From Odiellus spinosus (taxonomy: Eukaryota > Arthropoda > Arachnida > Opiliones > Phalangiidae), in the NCBI GenBank assembly GCA_963920705.1, contig OY987238.1:682001-746000 (forward strand): DNA of 64,000 nucleotides, read 5' to 3'. The notes beneath the pieces were generated by a model, which did not search any database, had not been told where the DNA came from, and saw only the letters and a list, made by a program, of their open reading frames with translations. Made by a program: the position numbers and the translations under genes. Positions 44,256-57,341 of this stretch are shown here, piece after piece; position 1 is the stretch's first letter, and each line of letters opens with the position of its first letter.

Positions 44256-45360
44256 TCACAAATTTTCAAAGTATAGATTCACAAATTTTTTAAAGTATAG
44301 ATTCACAAATTTCCCAAGTATAGATTCACAAATTTCCCAAGTATAGATCCACAAATTTCCCAAGTATAGATTGACAAATTTTCCAAGTATAGATTCACAA
44401 ATTTCCCAAGTATAGATCCACCAATTATCCAAGTATAGATTCACAAATTTTCAAAGTATAGATTCACAAATTTTTTAAAGTATAGATTCACAAATTTCCC
44501 AAGTATAGATTCACAAATTTCCCAAGTATAGATTCACAAATTTTCCAAGTATAGATTCACAAATTTCCCAAGCATAGATTCACAAATTTTCCAAGTATAT
44601 ATTCACAAAATTTCCAAGTATAGATTCACAAATTTCCCAAGCATAGATTTATAAATTTCCCAAGTAGAGATTCTCAAATTTTCCAAGTATAGATTCACAA
44701 ATTTCCCAAGTATAGATTCACAAATTTGCAAAGTATAGATCCACCAATTTCCCAAGTATAGATCCACCAATTTCCCAAGTATAGATTCACAAATTTTCCA
44801 AGTATAGATTCACAAATTTTCCAAGTATAGATTCACAAATTTCCCAAGTATAGATTCACAAATTTCCCAAGTATAGATCCACCAATTATCAAAGTATAGA
44901 TTCACAAATTTTCAAAGTATAGATTCACAAATTTTCCAAGTATAGATTCACAAATTTCCCAAGTATAGATTCACAAATTTCCCAAGTATAGATTCACAAA
45001 TTTTCCAAGTATAGATTCACAAATTTTCCAAGTATAGATTCACAAATTTTCCAAGTATAGATTCACAAATTTCACAAGTATAGATTCACAAATTTCCCAA
45101 GTATAGATCCACCAATTTCCCAAGTATAGATTCACATATTTCCCAAGTATAGATTCACAAATTTCCCAAGTATAGATTCACAAATTTCCCAAGTATAGAT
45201 TCACAAATTTTCCAAGTATAGATTCACAAATTTTCCAAGTATAGATTCACAAATTTCCCAAGCATAGATTCACAAATTTTCCAAGTATAGATTCACAAAT
45301 TTCCCAAGCATAGATTCATAAATTTCCCAAGTAGAGATTCACAAATTTTCCAAGTATAGA
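44256..45360 (+). repeat. Repeat of 42.2-43.5 kb at 1,842-2,072 bp offset
   Basis: The first part matches 42,184-42,545 at 2,072 bp. From the GATTCACAAAATTTCC monomer (about 42,759 and 44,601) the offset is 1,842 bp. The change of 230 bp is exactly ten monomers, lost here relative to the first copy. The rest of the unit, through GATTCATAAA near 45,313, keeps the 1,842 offset. Confidence 0.85.
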
Positions 45361-46399
45361 TTCACAAATTTCCCAAGTATAGATACACAAATTTGCAAAG
45401 TATAGACCCACCAATTTCCCAAGTATAGATCCACCAATTTCCCAAGTATAGATTCACAAATTTTCCAAGTATAGATTCACAAATTTTCCAATATAGATTC
45501 ACAAATTTCCCAAATATAGATTCACAAATTTTCCAAGTATAGATTCACAAATTTCCCAAGTATAGATTCACAAATTTCCGAAGCATAGATTCACAAATTT
45601 CCCAAGTATAGATCCACAAATTTCCCAAGTATAGATTGACAAATTTCCCAAGTATAGATTCACAAATTTTCCAAGTATAGATTCACAAATTTCCCAAGTA
45701 TAGATTCACAAATTTTCAAAGTTTAGATTCACAAATTTTCCAAGTATAGATTCACAAATTTTCCAAGTATAGATTCACAAATTTCCCAAGTATAGATTCA
45801 CAAATTTCCCAAGTATAGATCCACCAATTATCCAAGTATAGATTCACAAATTTTCAAAGTATAGATTCACAAATTTTCCAAGTATAGATTCACAAATTTC
45901 AGAAGTATAGATTCACAAATTTCCCAAGTATAGATTCACAAATTTTCCAAGTATAGATTCACAAATTTTCCAAGTATAGATTCACAAATTCCCCAAGTAT
46001 AGATCCACCAATTTCCCAAGTATAGATTCACATATTTCCGAAGTATAGATTCACAAATTTTCCAAGTATAGATTCGCAAATTTTCCAAGTATAGATTCAC
46101 AAATTTCCCAAGTATAGATTCCAAAATTTTCCAAGTATAGATTCACAAATTATCCAAGTATAGATTCACAAATTTCCCAAGTATAGATTCACAAATTTCC
46201 CAAGTATAGATTCACAAATTTTCCAAGTATAGATTCACAAATTTTCCAAGTATAGATTCACAAATTTTCCAAGTATAGATTCACAAATTTCCCAAGTATA
46301 GATTCACAAATTTCCCAAGTATAGATCCACCAATTTCCCAAGTATAGATTCACCAATTTCCCAAGTATAGATTCACAAATTTCCCATGTATAGATTCAC

Positions 46400-49300
46400 A
46401 AATTTCCGAAGTATAGATTCACAAATTTTCCAAGTATAGATTCACAAATTTTCCAAGTATAGATTCACAAATTTTCCAAGTATAGATTCACAAATTTCCC
46501 AAGCATAGATTCATAAATTTCCCAAGTAGAGATTCACAAATTTTCCAAGTATAGATTCACAAATTTCCCAAGTATAGATACACAAATTTGCAAAGTATAG
46601 ATCCACCAATTTCCCAAGTATAGATCCACCAATTTCCCAAGTATAGATTCACAAATTTTCCAAGTATAGATTCACAAATTTTCCAAGATAGATTCACAAA
46701 TTTCCCAAATATAGATTCACAAATTTTCCAAGTATAGATTCACAAATTTCCCAAGTATAGATTCACAAATTTCCGAAGTATAGATTTACAAATTTCCCAA
46801 GTATAGATCCACAAATTTCCCAAGTATAGATTGACAAATTTCCCAAGTATAGATTCACAAATTTTCCAAGTATAGATTCACAAATTTCCCAAGTATAGAT
46901 TCACAAATTTTCAAAGTTTAGATTCACAAATTTTCCAAGTATAGATTCACAAATTTTCCAAGTATAGATTCACAAATTTCCCAAGTATAGATTCACAAAT
47001 TTCCCAAGTATAGATCCACCAATTATCCAAGTATAGATTCACAAATTTTCAAAGTATAGATTCACAAATTTTCCAAGTATAGATTCACAAATTTCCCAAG
47101 TATAGATTCACAAATTTCCCAAGTATAGATTCACAAATTTTCCAAGTATAGATTCACAAATTTTCCAAATATAGATTCACAAATTTTCCAAGTATAGATT
47201 CACAAATTCCCCAAGTATAGATCCACCAATTTCCCAAGTATAGATTCACATATTTCCGAAGTATAGATTCACAAATTTTCCAAGTATAGATTCACAAATT
47301 TCCCAAGTATAGATTCCAAAATTTTCCAAGTATAGATTCACAAATTATCCAAGTATAGATTCACAAATTTCCCAAGTATAGATTCACAAATTTCCCAAGT
47401 ATAGATTCACAAATTTTCCAAGTATAGATTCACAAATTTTCCAAGTATAGATTCACAAATTTTCCAAGTATAGATTCACAAATTTCCCAAGTATAGATTC
47501 ACAAATTTCCCAAGTATAGATCCACCAATTTCCCAAGTATAGATTCACCAATTTCCCAAGTATAGATTCACAAATTTCCCATGTATAGATTCACAAATTT
47601 CCGAAGTATAGATTCACAAATTTTCCAAGTATAGATTCACAAATTTTCCAAGTATAGATTCACAAATTCCCCAAGTATAGATCCACCAATTTCCCAAGTA
47701 TAGATTCACATATTTCCGAAGTATAGATTCACAAATTTTCCAAGTATAGATTCACAAATTTTCCAAGTATAGATTCACAAATTTCCCAAGTATAGATTCC
47801 AAAATTTTCCAAGTATAGATTCACAAATTATCCAAGTATAGATTCACAAATTTCCCAAGTATAGATTCACAAATTTCCCAAGTATAGATTCACAAATTTC
47901 CGAAGTATAGATTTACAAATTTCCCAAGTATAGATCCACAAATTTCCCAAGTATAGATTGACAAATTTCCCAAGTATAGATTCACAAATTTTCCAAGTAT
48001 AGATTCACAAATTTCCCAAGTATAGATTCACAAATTTTCAAAGTTTAGATTCACAAATTTTCCAAGTATAGATTCACAAATTTTCCAAGTATAGATTCAC
48101 AAATTTCCCAAGTATAGATTCACAAATTTCCCAAGTATAGATCCACCAATTATCCAAGTATAGATTCACAAATTTTCAAAGTATAGATTCACAAATTTTC
48201 CAAGTATAGATTCACAAATTTCCCAAGTATAGATTCACAAATTTCCCAAGTATAGATTCACAAATTTTCCAAGTATAGATTCACAAATTTTCCAAATATA
48301 GATTCACAAATTTTCCAAGTATAGATTCACAAATTCCCCAAGTATAGATCCACCAATTTCCCAAGTATAGATTCACATATTTCCGAAGTATAGATTCACA
48401 AATTTTCCAAGTATAGATTCACAAATTTCCCAAGTATAGATTCCAAAATTTTCCAAGTATAGATTCACAAATTATCCAAGTATAGATTCACAAATTTCCC
48501 AAGTATAGATTCACAAATTTCCCAAGTATAGATTCACAAATTTTCCAAGTATAGATTCACAAATTTTCCAAGTATAGATTCACAAATTTTCCAAGTATAG
48601 ATTCACAAATTTCCCAAGTATAGATTCACAAATTTCCCAAGTATAGATCCACCAATTTCCCAAGTATAGATTCACCAATTTCCCAAGTATAGATTCACAA
48701 ATTTCCCATGTATAGATTCACAAATTTCCGAAGTATAGATTCACAAATTTTCCAAGTATAGATTCACAAATTTTCCAAGTATAGATTCACAAATTCCCCA
48801 AGTATAGATCCACCAATTTCCCAAGTATAGATTCACATATTTCCGAAGTATAGATTCACAAATTTTCCAAGTATAGATTCACAAATTTTCCAAGTATAGA
48901 TTCACAAATTTCCCAAGTATAGATTCCAAAATTTTCCAAGTATAGATTCACAAATTATCCAAGTATAGATTCACAAATTTCCCAAGTATAGATTCACAAA
49001 TTTCCCAAGTATAGATTCACAAATTTTCCAAGTATAGATTCACAAATTTTCCAAGTATAGATTCACAAATTTTCCAAGTATAGATTCACAAATTTCCCAA
49101 GTATAGATTCACAAATTTCCCAAGTATAGATCCACCAATTTCCCAAGTATAGATTCACCAATTTCCCAAGTATAGAATCACAAATTTCCCATGTATAGAT
49201 TCTAAAATTTCCGAAGTATAGATTCACAAATTTTCCAAGTATAGATTCACAAATTTTCCAAGTATAGATTCACAAATTTCCCAAGCATAGATTCAAAAAT

Positions 49301-50700
49301 TTTCCAAGTATAGATTCACAAATTTCCCAAGTAGAGATTCACAAATTTTACAAGTATAGATTCACAAATTTCCCAAGTATAGATTCACAAATTTCCCAAG
49401 TATAGATTCACAAATTTTCCAAGTATAGATTCACAAATTTTCCAAGTATAGATTCACAAATTTCCCAAGCATAGATTCACAAATTTTCCAAGTATAGATT
49501 CACAAATTTCCCAAGCATAGATTCATAAATTTCCCAAGTAGAGATTCACAAATTTTCCAAGTATAGATTCACAAATTTCCCAAGTATAGATACACAAATT
49601 TGCAAAGTATAGATCCACCAATTTCCCAAGTATAGATCCACCAATTTCCCAAGTATAGATTCACAAATTTTCCAAGTATAGATTCACAAATTTTCCAAGA
49701 TAGATTCACAAATTTCCCAAATATAGATTCACAAATTTTCCAAGTATAGATTCACAAATTTCCCAAGTATAGATTCACAAATTTCCGAAGTATAGATTTA
49801 CAAATTTCCCAAGTATAGATCCACAAATTTCCCAAGTATAGATTGACAAATTTCCCAAGTATAGATTCACAAATTTTCCAAGTATAGATTCACAAATTTC
49901 CCAAGTATAGATTCACAAATTTTCAAAGTTTAGATTCACAAATTTTCCAAGTATAGATTCACAAATTTTCCAAGTATAGATTCACAAATTTCCCAAGTAT
50001 AGATTCACAAATTTCCCAAGTATAGATCCACCAATTATCCAAGTATAGATTCACAAATTTTCAAAGTATAGATTCACAAATTTTCCAAGTATAGATTCAC
50101 AAATTTCCCAAGTATAGATTCACAAATTTCCCAAGTATAGATTCACAAATTTTCCAAGTATAGATTCACAAATTTTCCAAATATAGATTCACAAATTTTC
50201 CAAGTATAGATTCACAAATTCCCCATGTATAGATCCACCAATTTCCCAAGTATAGATTCACATATTTCCGAAGTATAGATTCACAAATTTTCCAAGTATA
50301 GATTCACAAATTTTCCAAGTATAGATTCACAAATTTCCCAAGTATAGATTCCAAAATTTTCCAAGTATAGATTCACAAATTATCCAAGTATAGATTCACA
50401 AATTTCCCAAGTATAGATTCACAAATTTCCCAAGTATAGATTCACAAATTTTCCAAGTATAGATTCACAAATTTTCCAAGTATAGATTCACAAATTTTCC
50501 AAGTATAGATTCACAAATTTCCCAAGTATAGATTCACAAATTTTTCAAGTATAGATCCACCAATTTCCCAAGTATAGATTCACCAATTTCCCAAGTATAG
50601 ATTCACAAATTTCCCATGTATAGATTCACAAATTTCCGAAGTATAGATTCACAAATTTTCCAAGTATAGATTCACAAATTTTCCAAGTATAGATTCACAA
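46400..50700 (+). repeat. Satellite domain marked by TTTCCCATGTATAG
   Basis: No gene. The CATGTA marker occurs near 46,385, 47,580, 48,707, 49,190 and 50,615, with offsets 1,195, 1,127, 483 and 1,425 bp, whole monomer numbers allowing for 22-bp monomers. Another shared feature is a 22-bp CCAAGATAG monomer near 46,683 and 49,695. TACACAAATTTGCAAAG (46,579 and 49,591), CCAAGATAG and GATTTAC (46,783 and 49,795) all give an offset of 3,012 bp, so about 46.4-47.2 kb is repeated at 49.4-50.2 kb. Confidence 0.86.
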
Positions 50701-53470
50701 ATTTCCCAAGTAGAGATTCCCAAATTTTCAAGTATAGATACACAAATTTCCCAAGTATAGATTCACAAATTTGCAAAGTATAGATCCACCAATTTCCCAA
50801 GTATAGATCCACCAATTTCCCAAGCATAGATTCACAAATTTTCCAAGTATAGATTCACAAATTTTCCAAGTATAGATTCACAAATTTCCCAAATATGGAT
50901 TCACAAATTTTCCAAGTATAGATTCACAAATTTCCCAAGTATAGATTCACAAATTTCCGAAGTATAGATTCACAAATTTCCCAAGTATAGATCCACAAAT
51001 TTCCCAAGTATAGATTGACAAATTTCACAAGTATGGATTCACAAATTTTCCAAGTATAGATTCACAAATTATCCAAGTATAGATTCACAAATTTCCCAAG
51101 TATAGATTCACAAATTTCCCAAGTATAGATTCACAAATTTTCCAAGTATAGATTCACAAATTTTCCAAGTATAGATTCACAAATTTCCCAAGTATAGATC
51201 CACCAATTTCCCAAGAATAGATTCACATATTTCCCAAGTATAGATTCACAAATTTCCCAAGTATAGATTCACAAATTTCCGAAGTATAGATTCACAAATT
51301 TTCCAAGTATAGATTCACAAATTTTCCAAGTATAGATTCACAAATTTCCCAAGCATAGATTCACAAATTTTCCAAGTATAGGTTCACAAATTTTCCAAGT
51401 ATAGATTCACAAATTTCCCAAGCATAGATTCATAAATTTCCCAAGTAGAGATTCACAAATTTTCCAAGTATAGATTCACAAATTTCCCAAGTATAGATTC
51501 ACAAATTTGCAAAGTATAGATCCACCAATTTCCCAAGTATAGATCCACCAATTTCCCAAGTATAGATTCACAAATTTTCCAAGTATAGATTCACAAATTT
51601 TCCAAGTATAGATTCACAAATTTTCCAAGTATAGATTCACAAATTTCCCAAGCATAGATTCACAAATTTTCCAAGTATAGATTCACAAATTTTCCAAGTA
51701 TAGATTCACAAATTTCCCAAGTATAGATCCACCAATTATCCAAGTATAGATTCACAAATTTTCAAAGTATAGATTCACAAATTTTCCAAGTATAGATTCA
51801 CAAATTTCCCAAGTATAGATTCACAAATTTCCCAAGTATAGATTCACAAATTTTCCAAGCATAGATTCACAAATTTTCCAAGTATAGATTCACAAATTTT
51901 CCAAGTATAGATTCACAAATTTCCCAAGTATAGATTCACAAATTTCCCAAGTATAGATCCACCAATTTCCCAAGTATAGATTCACATATTTCCCAAGTAT
52001 AGATTCACAAATTTCCCAAGTATAGATTCACAAATTTCCGAAGTATAGATTCACAAATTTTCCAAGTATAGATTCACAAATTTTCCAAGTATAGATTCAC
52101 AAATTTCCCAAGCATAGATTCACAAATTTTCCAAGTATAGGTTCACAAATTTTCCAAGTATAGATTCACAAATTTCCCAAGCATAGATTCATAAATTTCC
52201 CAAGTTGAGATTCACAAATTTTCCAAGTATAGATTCACAAATTTCCCAAGTATAGATTCACAAATTTGCAAAGTATAGATCCACCAATTTCCCAAGTATA
52301 GATCCACCAATTTCCCAAGTATAGATTCACAAATTTTCCAAGTATAGATTCATAAATTTTCCAAGTATAGATTCACAAATTTCCCAAGTATAGATTCACA
52401 AATTTCCCAAGTATAGATCCACCAATTATCCAAGTATAGATTCACAAATTTTCAAAGTATAGATTCACAAATTTTCCAAGTATAGATTCACATATTTCCC
52501 AAGTATAGATTCACAAATTTCCCAAGTATAGATTCACAAATTTTCCAAGTATATATTCACAAATTTTCCAAGTATAGATTCACAAATTTTCCAAGTATAG
52601 ATTCACAAATTTCCCAAGTATAGATTCTCAAATTTCCCAAGTATAGATCCACCAATTTCCCAAGTATAGATTCACATATTTCCCAAGTATAGATTCACAA
52701 ATTTCCCAAGTATAGATTCACAAATTTCCCAAGTATAGATTCACAAATTTTCCAAGTATAGATTCACAAATTTTCCAAGTATAGATTCACAAATTTCCCA
52801 AGCATAGATTCACAAATTTTCCAAGTATAGATTCACAAATTTCCCAAGCATAGATTCATAAATTTCCCAAGTAGAGATTCACAAATTTTCCAAGTATAGA
52901 TTCACAAATTTCCCAAGTATAGATACACAAATTTGCAAAGTATAGATCCACCAATTTCCCAAGTATAGATCCACCAATTTCCCAAGTATAGATTCACAAA
53001 TTTGCAAAGTATAGATCCACCAATTTCCCAAGTATAGATCCACCAATTTCCCAAGTATAGATTCACAAATTTTCCAAGTATAGATTCACAAATTTCCCAA
53101 ATATAGATTCACAAATTTTCCAAGTATAGATTCACAAATTTTCCAAGTATAGATTCACAAATTTCCCAAGTATAGATTCACAAATTTCCGAAGCATAGAT
53201 TCACAAATTTCCCAAGTATAGATCCACAAATTTCCCAAGTATAGATTGACAAATTTCCCAAGTATAGATTCACAAATTTTCCAAGTATAGATTCACAAAT
53301 TTCCCAAGTATAGATTCACAAATTTTCAAAGTTTAGATTCACAAATTTTCCAAGTATAGATTCACAAATTTTCCAAGTATAGATTCACAAATTTCCCAAG
53401 TATAGATTCACAAATTTCCCAAGTATAGATCCACCAATTTCCCAAATATATCCACATATTTCCCAAGTAT
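50701..53470 (+). repeat. Satellite domain with 759-bp repeat
   Basis: No gene. GATTCATAAATTTCCC markers occur near 51,430 and 52,189, an offset of 759 bp (33 monomers). Rare forms are AAGTATGGATTC near 51,032 and AAGTTGAG near 52,204. The end of this domain is a GATCCACC monomer, a 21-bp AAATATATCC monomer and CACATATTTCCCAAGTAT, directly before the first non-satellite insert. Confidence 0.85.
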
Positions 53471-53490
53471 TCAATTCAATTCAATTCAAT
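53471..53490 (+). repeat. TCAAT microsatellite, four units
   Basis: Four perfect TCAAT units at the left edge of insert copy 1, followed by TTAATTAA (53,491-53,498). The same tract has four units in copy 3 and three in copy 2. Confidence 0.95.
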
Positions 53491-53540
53491 TTAATTAAGT
53501 CCAACTTTGATACACTTCAGGTTATACAGTTCAAATATAA
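53471..53540 (+). other. Non-satellite insert, copy 1 (70 bp)
   Basis: This is the first interruption of the array. After AAGTAT come four TCAAT units, then TTAATTAAG, TCCAACTTTGATACAC, TTCAGGTTATACAG and TTCAAATATAA, then the array resumes at CACATATTTCCC. Compared with a normal AAGTATAGATTCACATATTT junction the 5 bp AGATT are missing, so 70 bp replaces 5. It has no long open frame, no terminal inverted repeat and no clear target-site duplication. It could be a relic of a mobile element or a filler joined during break repair. I do not recognise it. Confidence 0.93.
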
Positions 53541-54706
53541 CACATATTTCCCAAGTATAGATTCACATATTTCCCAAGTATAGATTCACATATTTCCCAA
53601 GTATAGATTCACAAATTTCCGAAGCATAGATTCACAAATTTTCCAAGTGTAGATTCACAAATTTTCCAAGTATAGATTCACAAATTTTCCAAGTATAGAT
53701 TCACAAATTTCCAAAATATAGATTCACAAATTTCCCAAGTATAGATTCACAAATTATCCAAGTATAGATTCACAAATTATCCAAGTATAGATTCACAAAT
53801 TTTCAAAGTATAGATTCACAAATTTTCCAAGTATAGATTCACAAATTTCCCAAGTATAGATTCACAAATTTCCCAAGTATAGATTCACAAATTTTCCAAG
53901 TATAGATTCACAAATTTTTCAAGTATAGATTCACAAATTTTCCAAGTATAGATTCACAAATTTCCCAAGTATAGATTCACAAATTTCCCAAGTATAGATC
54001 CACCAATTTCCCAAGTATAGATTCACCAATTTCCCATGTATAGATTCACAAATTTCCCAAGTATAGATTCACAAATTTCCGAAGTATAGATTCACAAATT
54101 TTCCAAGTATAGATTCACAAATTTTCCAAGTATAGATTCACAAATTTCCCAAGCATAGATTCACAAATTTTCCAAGTATAGATTCACAAATTTCCCAAGT
54201 AGAGAATAACAAATTTTCCAAGTATAGATTCACAAATTTCCCAAGTATAGATTCACAAATTTGCAAAGTATAGATCCACCAATTTCCCAAGTATAGATCC
54301 ACCAATTTCCCAAGTATAGATTCACAAATTTTCCAAGTATAGATTCACAAATTTTCCAAGTATAGATTCACAAATTTTCCAAGTATAGATTCACAAATTT
54401 CCCAAATATAGATTCACAAATTTTCCAAGTATAGATTCACAAATTTCCCAAGTATAGATCCACCAATTTCCCAAGTATAGATTCACCAATTTCCCAAGTA
54501 TAGATTCACAAATTTCCCAAGTATAGATTCACAAATTTCCGAAGTATAGATTCACAAATTTCCCAAGTAGAGATTCACAAATTTTCCAAGTATAGATTCA
54601 CAAATTTTCCAAGTATAGATTCACAAATTTCCCAAGTATAGATTCACAAATTTCCCAAGTATAGATCCACCAATTTCCCAAATATATCCACATATTTCCC
54701 AAGTAT
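53541..54706 (+). repeat. Satellite between insert copies 1 and 2
   Basis: About 1.17 kb of ordinary monomers with no gene. It starts with three CACATATTT monomers and TTCCGAAGCATAG, and ends with GATCCACC, the 21-bp AAATATATCC monomer and CACATATTT, the same left context as copy 1. The insert right ends are 1,231 bp apart, which equals 54 monomers minus 11 bp. That shortfall is explained by the 21-bp monomer (2), the 65 bp net length of the insert junction (4) and the missing TCAAT unit (5). Confidence 0.88.
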
Positions 54707-54721
54707 TCAATTCAATTCAAT
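54707..54721 (+). repeat. TCAAT microsatellite, three units
   Basis: Three perfect TCAAT units, one fewer than in insert copies 1 and 3. This is the only difference seen between the inserts and fits slippage in a short tandem repeat. Confidence 0.95.
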
Positions 54722-54771
54722 TTAATTAAGTCCAACTTTGATACACTTCAGGTTATACAGTTCAAATATAA
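54707..54771 (+). other. Non-satellite insert, copy 2 (65 bp)
   Basis: Same insert as at 53,471-53,540, with identical sequence except that the TCAAT tract has three units instead of four. Both junctions are at the same base of the satellite monomer, and the left neighbours (GATCCACC, AAATATATCC, CACATATTT) are the same. It therefore arose by duplication of the array with the insert in it, not by a second insertion. Confidence 0.93.
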
Positions 54772-57271
54772 CACATATTTCCCAAGTATAGATTCACATA
54801 TTTCCCAAGTATAGATTCACAAATTTCCGAAGCATAGATTCACAAATTTTCCAAGTATAGATTCACAAATTTTCCAAGTATAGATTCACAAATTTCCCAA
54901 ATATAGATTCACAAATTTCCCAAGTATAGATTCCAAAATTTTCCAAGTATAGATTCACAAATTATCCAAGTATAGATTCACAAATTATCCAAGTATAGAT
55001 TCACAAATTTTCAAAGTATAGATTCACAAATTTTCCAAGTATAGATTCACAAATTTCCCAAGTATAGATTCACAAATTTCCCAAGTATAGATTCACAAAT
55101 TTTCCCAGTATAGATTCACAAATTTTTCAAGTATAGATTCACAAATTTTCCAAGTATAGATTCACAAATTTTCCAAGTATAGATTCACAAATTTCCCAAA
55201 TATAGATTCACAAATTTCCCAAGTATAGATTCCAAAATTTTCCAAGTATAGATTCACAAATTATCCAAGTATAGATTCACAAATTATCCAAGTATAGATT
55301 CACAAATTTTCAAAGTATAGATTCACAAATTTTCCAAGTATAGATTCACAAATTTCCCAAGTATAGATTCACAAATTTCCCAAGTATAGATTCACAAATT
55401 TTCCCAGTATAGATTCACAAATTTTTCAAGTATAGATTCACAAATTTTCCAAGTATAGATTCACAAATTTCCCAAGTATAGATCCACCAATTTCCCAAGT
55501 ATAGATTCACATATTTCCCAAGTATAGATTCACAAATTTCCGAAGCATAGATTCACAAATTTTCCAAGTATAGATTCACAAATTTTCCAAGTATAGATTC
55601 ACAAATTTCCCAAATATAGATTCACAAATTTCCCAAGTATAGATTCCAAAATTTTCCAAGTATAGATTCACAAATTATCCAAGTATAGATTCACAAATTA
55701 TCCAAGTATAGATTCACAAATTTTCAAAGTATAGATTCACAAATTTTCCAAGTATAGATTCACAAATTTCCCAAGTATAGATTCACAAATTTCCCAAGTA
55801 TAGATTCACAAATTTTCCCAGTATAGATTCACAAATTTTTCAAGTATAGATTCACAAATTTTCCAAGTATAGATTCACAAATTTCCCAAGTATAGATCCA
55901 CCAATTTCCCAAGTATAGATTCACCAATTTCCCAAGTATAGATTCACAAATTTCCAAAGTATAGATTCACAAATTTCCGAAGTATAGATTCACAAATTTT
56001 CCAAGTATAGATTCACAAATTTTCCAAGTATAGATTCACAAATTTCCCAAGCATAGATTCACAAATTTTCCAAGTATAGATTCACAAATTTCCCAAGTAG
56101 AGATTCACAAATTTTCCAAGTATAGATTCACAAATTTCCCAAGTATAGATTCACAAATTTGCAAAGTATAGATCCACCAATTTCCCAAGTATAGATCCAC
56201 CAATTTCCCAAGTATAGATTCACAAATTTTCCAAGTATAGATTCACAAATTTTCCAAGTATAGATTCACAAATTTCCCAAATATAGATTCACAAATTTTC
56301 CAAGTATAGATTCACAAATTTCCCAAGTATAGATCCACCAATTTCCCAAGTATAGATTCACCAATTTCCCAAGTATAGATTCACAAATTTCCCAAGTATA
56401 GATTCACAAATTTCCGAAGTATAGATTCACAAATTTCCCAAGTAGAGATTCACAAATTTTCCAAGTATAGATTCACAAATTTCCCAAGTATAGATTCACA
56501 AATTTGCAAAGTATAGATCCACCAATTTCCCAAGTATAGATCCACCAATTTCCCAAGTATAGATTCACAAATTTTCCAAGTATAGATCCACCAATTTCCC
56601 AAGTATAGATTCACAAATTTTCCAAGTATAGATTCACAAATTTTCCAAGTATAGATTCACAAATTTCCCAAATATAGATTCACAAATTTTCCAAGTATAG
56701 ATTCACAAATTTCCCAAGTATAGATTCACAAATTTCCGAAGTATAGATTAACAAATTTCCCAAGTATAGATCCACAAATTTCCCAAGTATAGATTGACAA
56801 ATTTCCCAAGTATAGATTCACAAATTTCCGAAGTATAGATTCACAAATTTCCCAAGTATAGATCCACAAATTTCCCAAGTATAGATTGACAAATTTCCCA
56901 AATATAGATTCACAAATTTCCCAAGTATAGATTCCAAAATTTTCCAAGTATAGATTCACAAATTATCCAAGTATAGATTCACAAATTATCCAAGTATAGA
57001 TTCACAAATTTCCCAAGTATAGATCCACCAATTTCCCAAGTATAGATTCACCAATTTCCCAAGTATAGATTCACAAATTTCCCAAGTATAGATTCACAAA
57101 TTTCCGAAGTATAGATTCACAAATTTCCCAAGTAGAGATTCACAAATTTTCCAAGTATAGATTCACAAATTTTCCAAGTATAGATTCACAAATTTCCCAA
57201 GTATAGATTCACAAATTTCCCAAGTATAGATCCACCAATTTCCCAAATATATCCACATATTTCCCAAGTAT
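54772..57271 (+). repeat. Satellite between insert copies 2 and 3
   Basis: About 2.5 kb of monomers with no gene. A TTTTCCCAGTATAG then TTTTTCAAG marker pair occurs near 55,104, 55,403 and 55,817, giving local duplications of 299 bp (13 monomers) and 414 bp (18 monomers). An antisense open frame at 56,726-56,959 has identical copies further right. The stretch ends with the same GATCCACC, AAATATATCC, CACATATTT context as before the other inserts. Confidence 0.88.
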
Positions 57272-57291
57272 TCAATTCAATTCAATTCAAT
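57272..57291 (+). repeat. TCAAT microsatellite, four units
   Basis: Four perfect TCAAT units at the left edge of insert copy 3, matching copy 1. Confidence 0.95.
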
Positions 57292-57341
57292 TTAATTAAG
57301 TCCAACTTTGATACACTTCAGGTTATACAGTTCAAATATAA
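57272..57341 (+). other. Non-satellite insert, copy 3 (70 bp)
   Basis: By eye identical to copy 1, with four TCAAT units, TTAATTAAG, and the same right end before CACATATTTCCC. The right flank differs from copies 1 and 2 in monomer number: here the CACATATTT plus TTCCGAAGCATAG pair is itself doubled (57,342-57,450). The flank has thus kept changing after the insert was copied. Confidence 0.93.

Larger units (their letters stand above)
40727..46400 (+). repeat. Satellite domain with nested 0.2-2.1 kb repeats
   Basis: No gene. Markers are GATTCACAAATTCCCC (C-run variant, near 40,969, 41,221 and 45,984), GATTCGCAAATTTT near 41,171 and 46,072, GATCCACCAATTATC, GATTCATAAATTTCCCAAGTAGAG, and 24-bp monomers with TTTTTTAAAG. 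The densest GATCCACC and GATTGAC spacing of the middle region is here, which is why several antisense open frames of 62-77 codons appear. Confidence 0.87.

Noticed and set aside
41034..46124. Group of 62-77 codon - strand frames, some identical, as a gene family
   Set aside because: The identical frames are copies of the same HOR at 2,072 bp spacing. Residue repeats follow the 23-bp unit and there is no non-repeat coding sequence.
53471..53498. TTAATTAA palindrome in the insert as a regulatory site
   Set aside because: An 8-bp A+T palindrome in A+T-rich DNA is weak evidence, and no gene lies nearby.
53471..57341. Insert as a complete transposon or SINE
   Set aside because: It is only 65-70 bp, without terminal inverted repeats, poly-A tail, promoter boxes or a clear target-site duplication.
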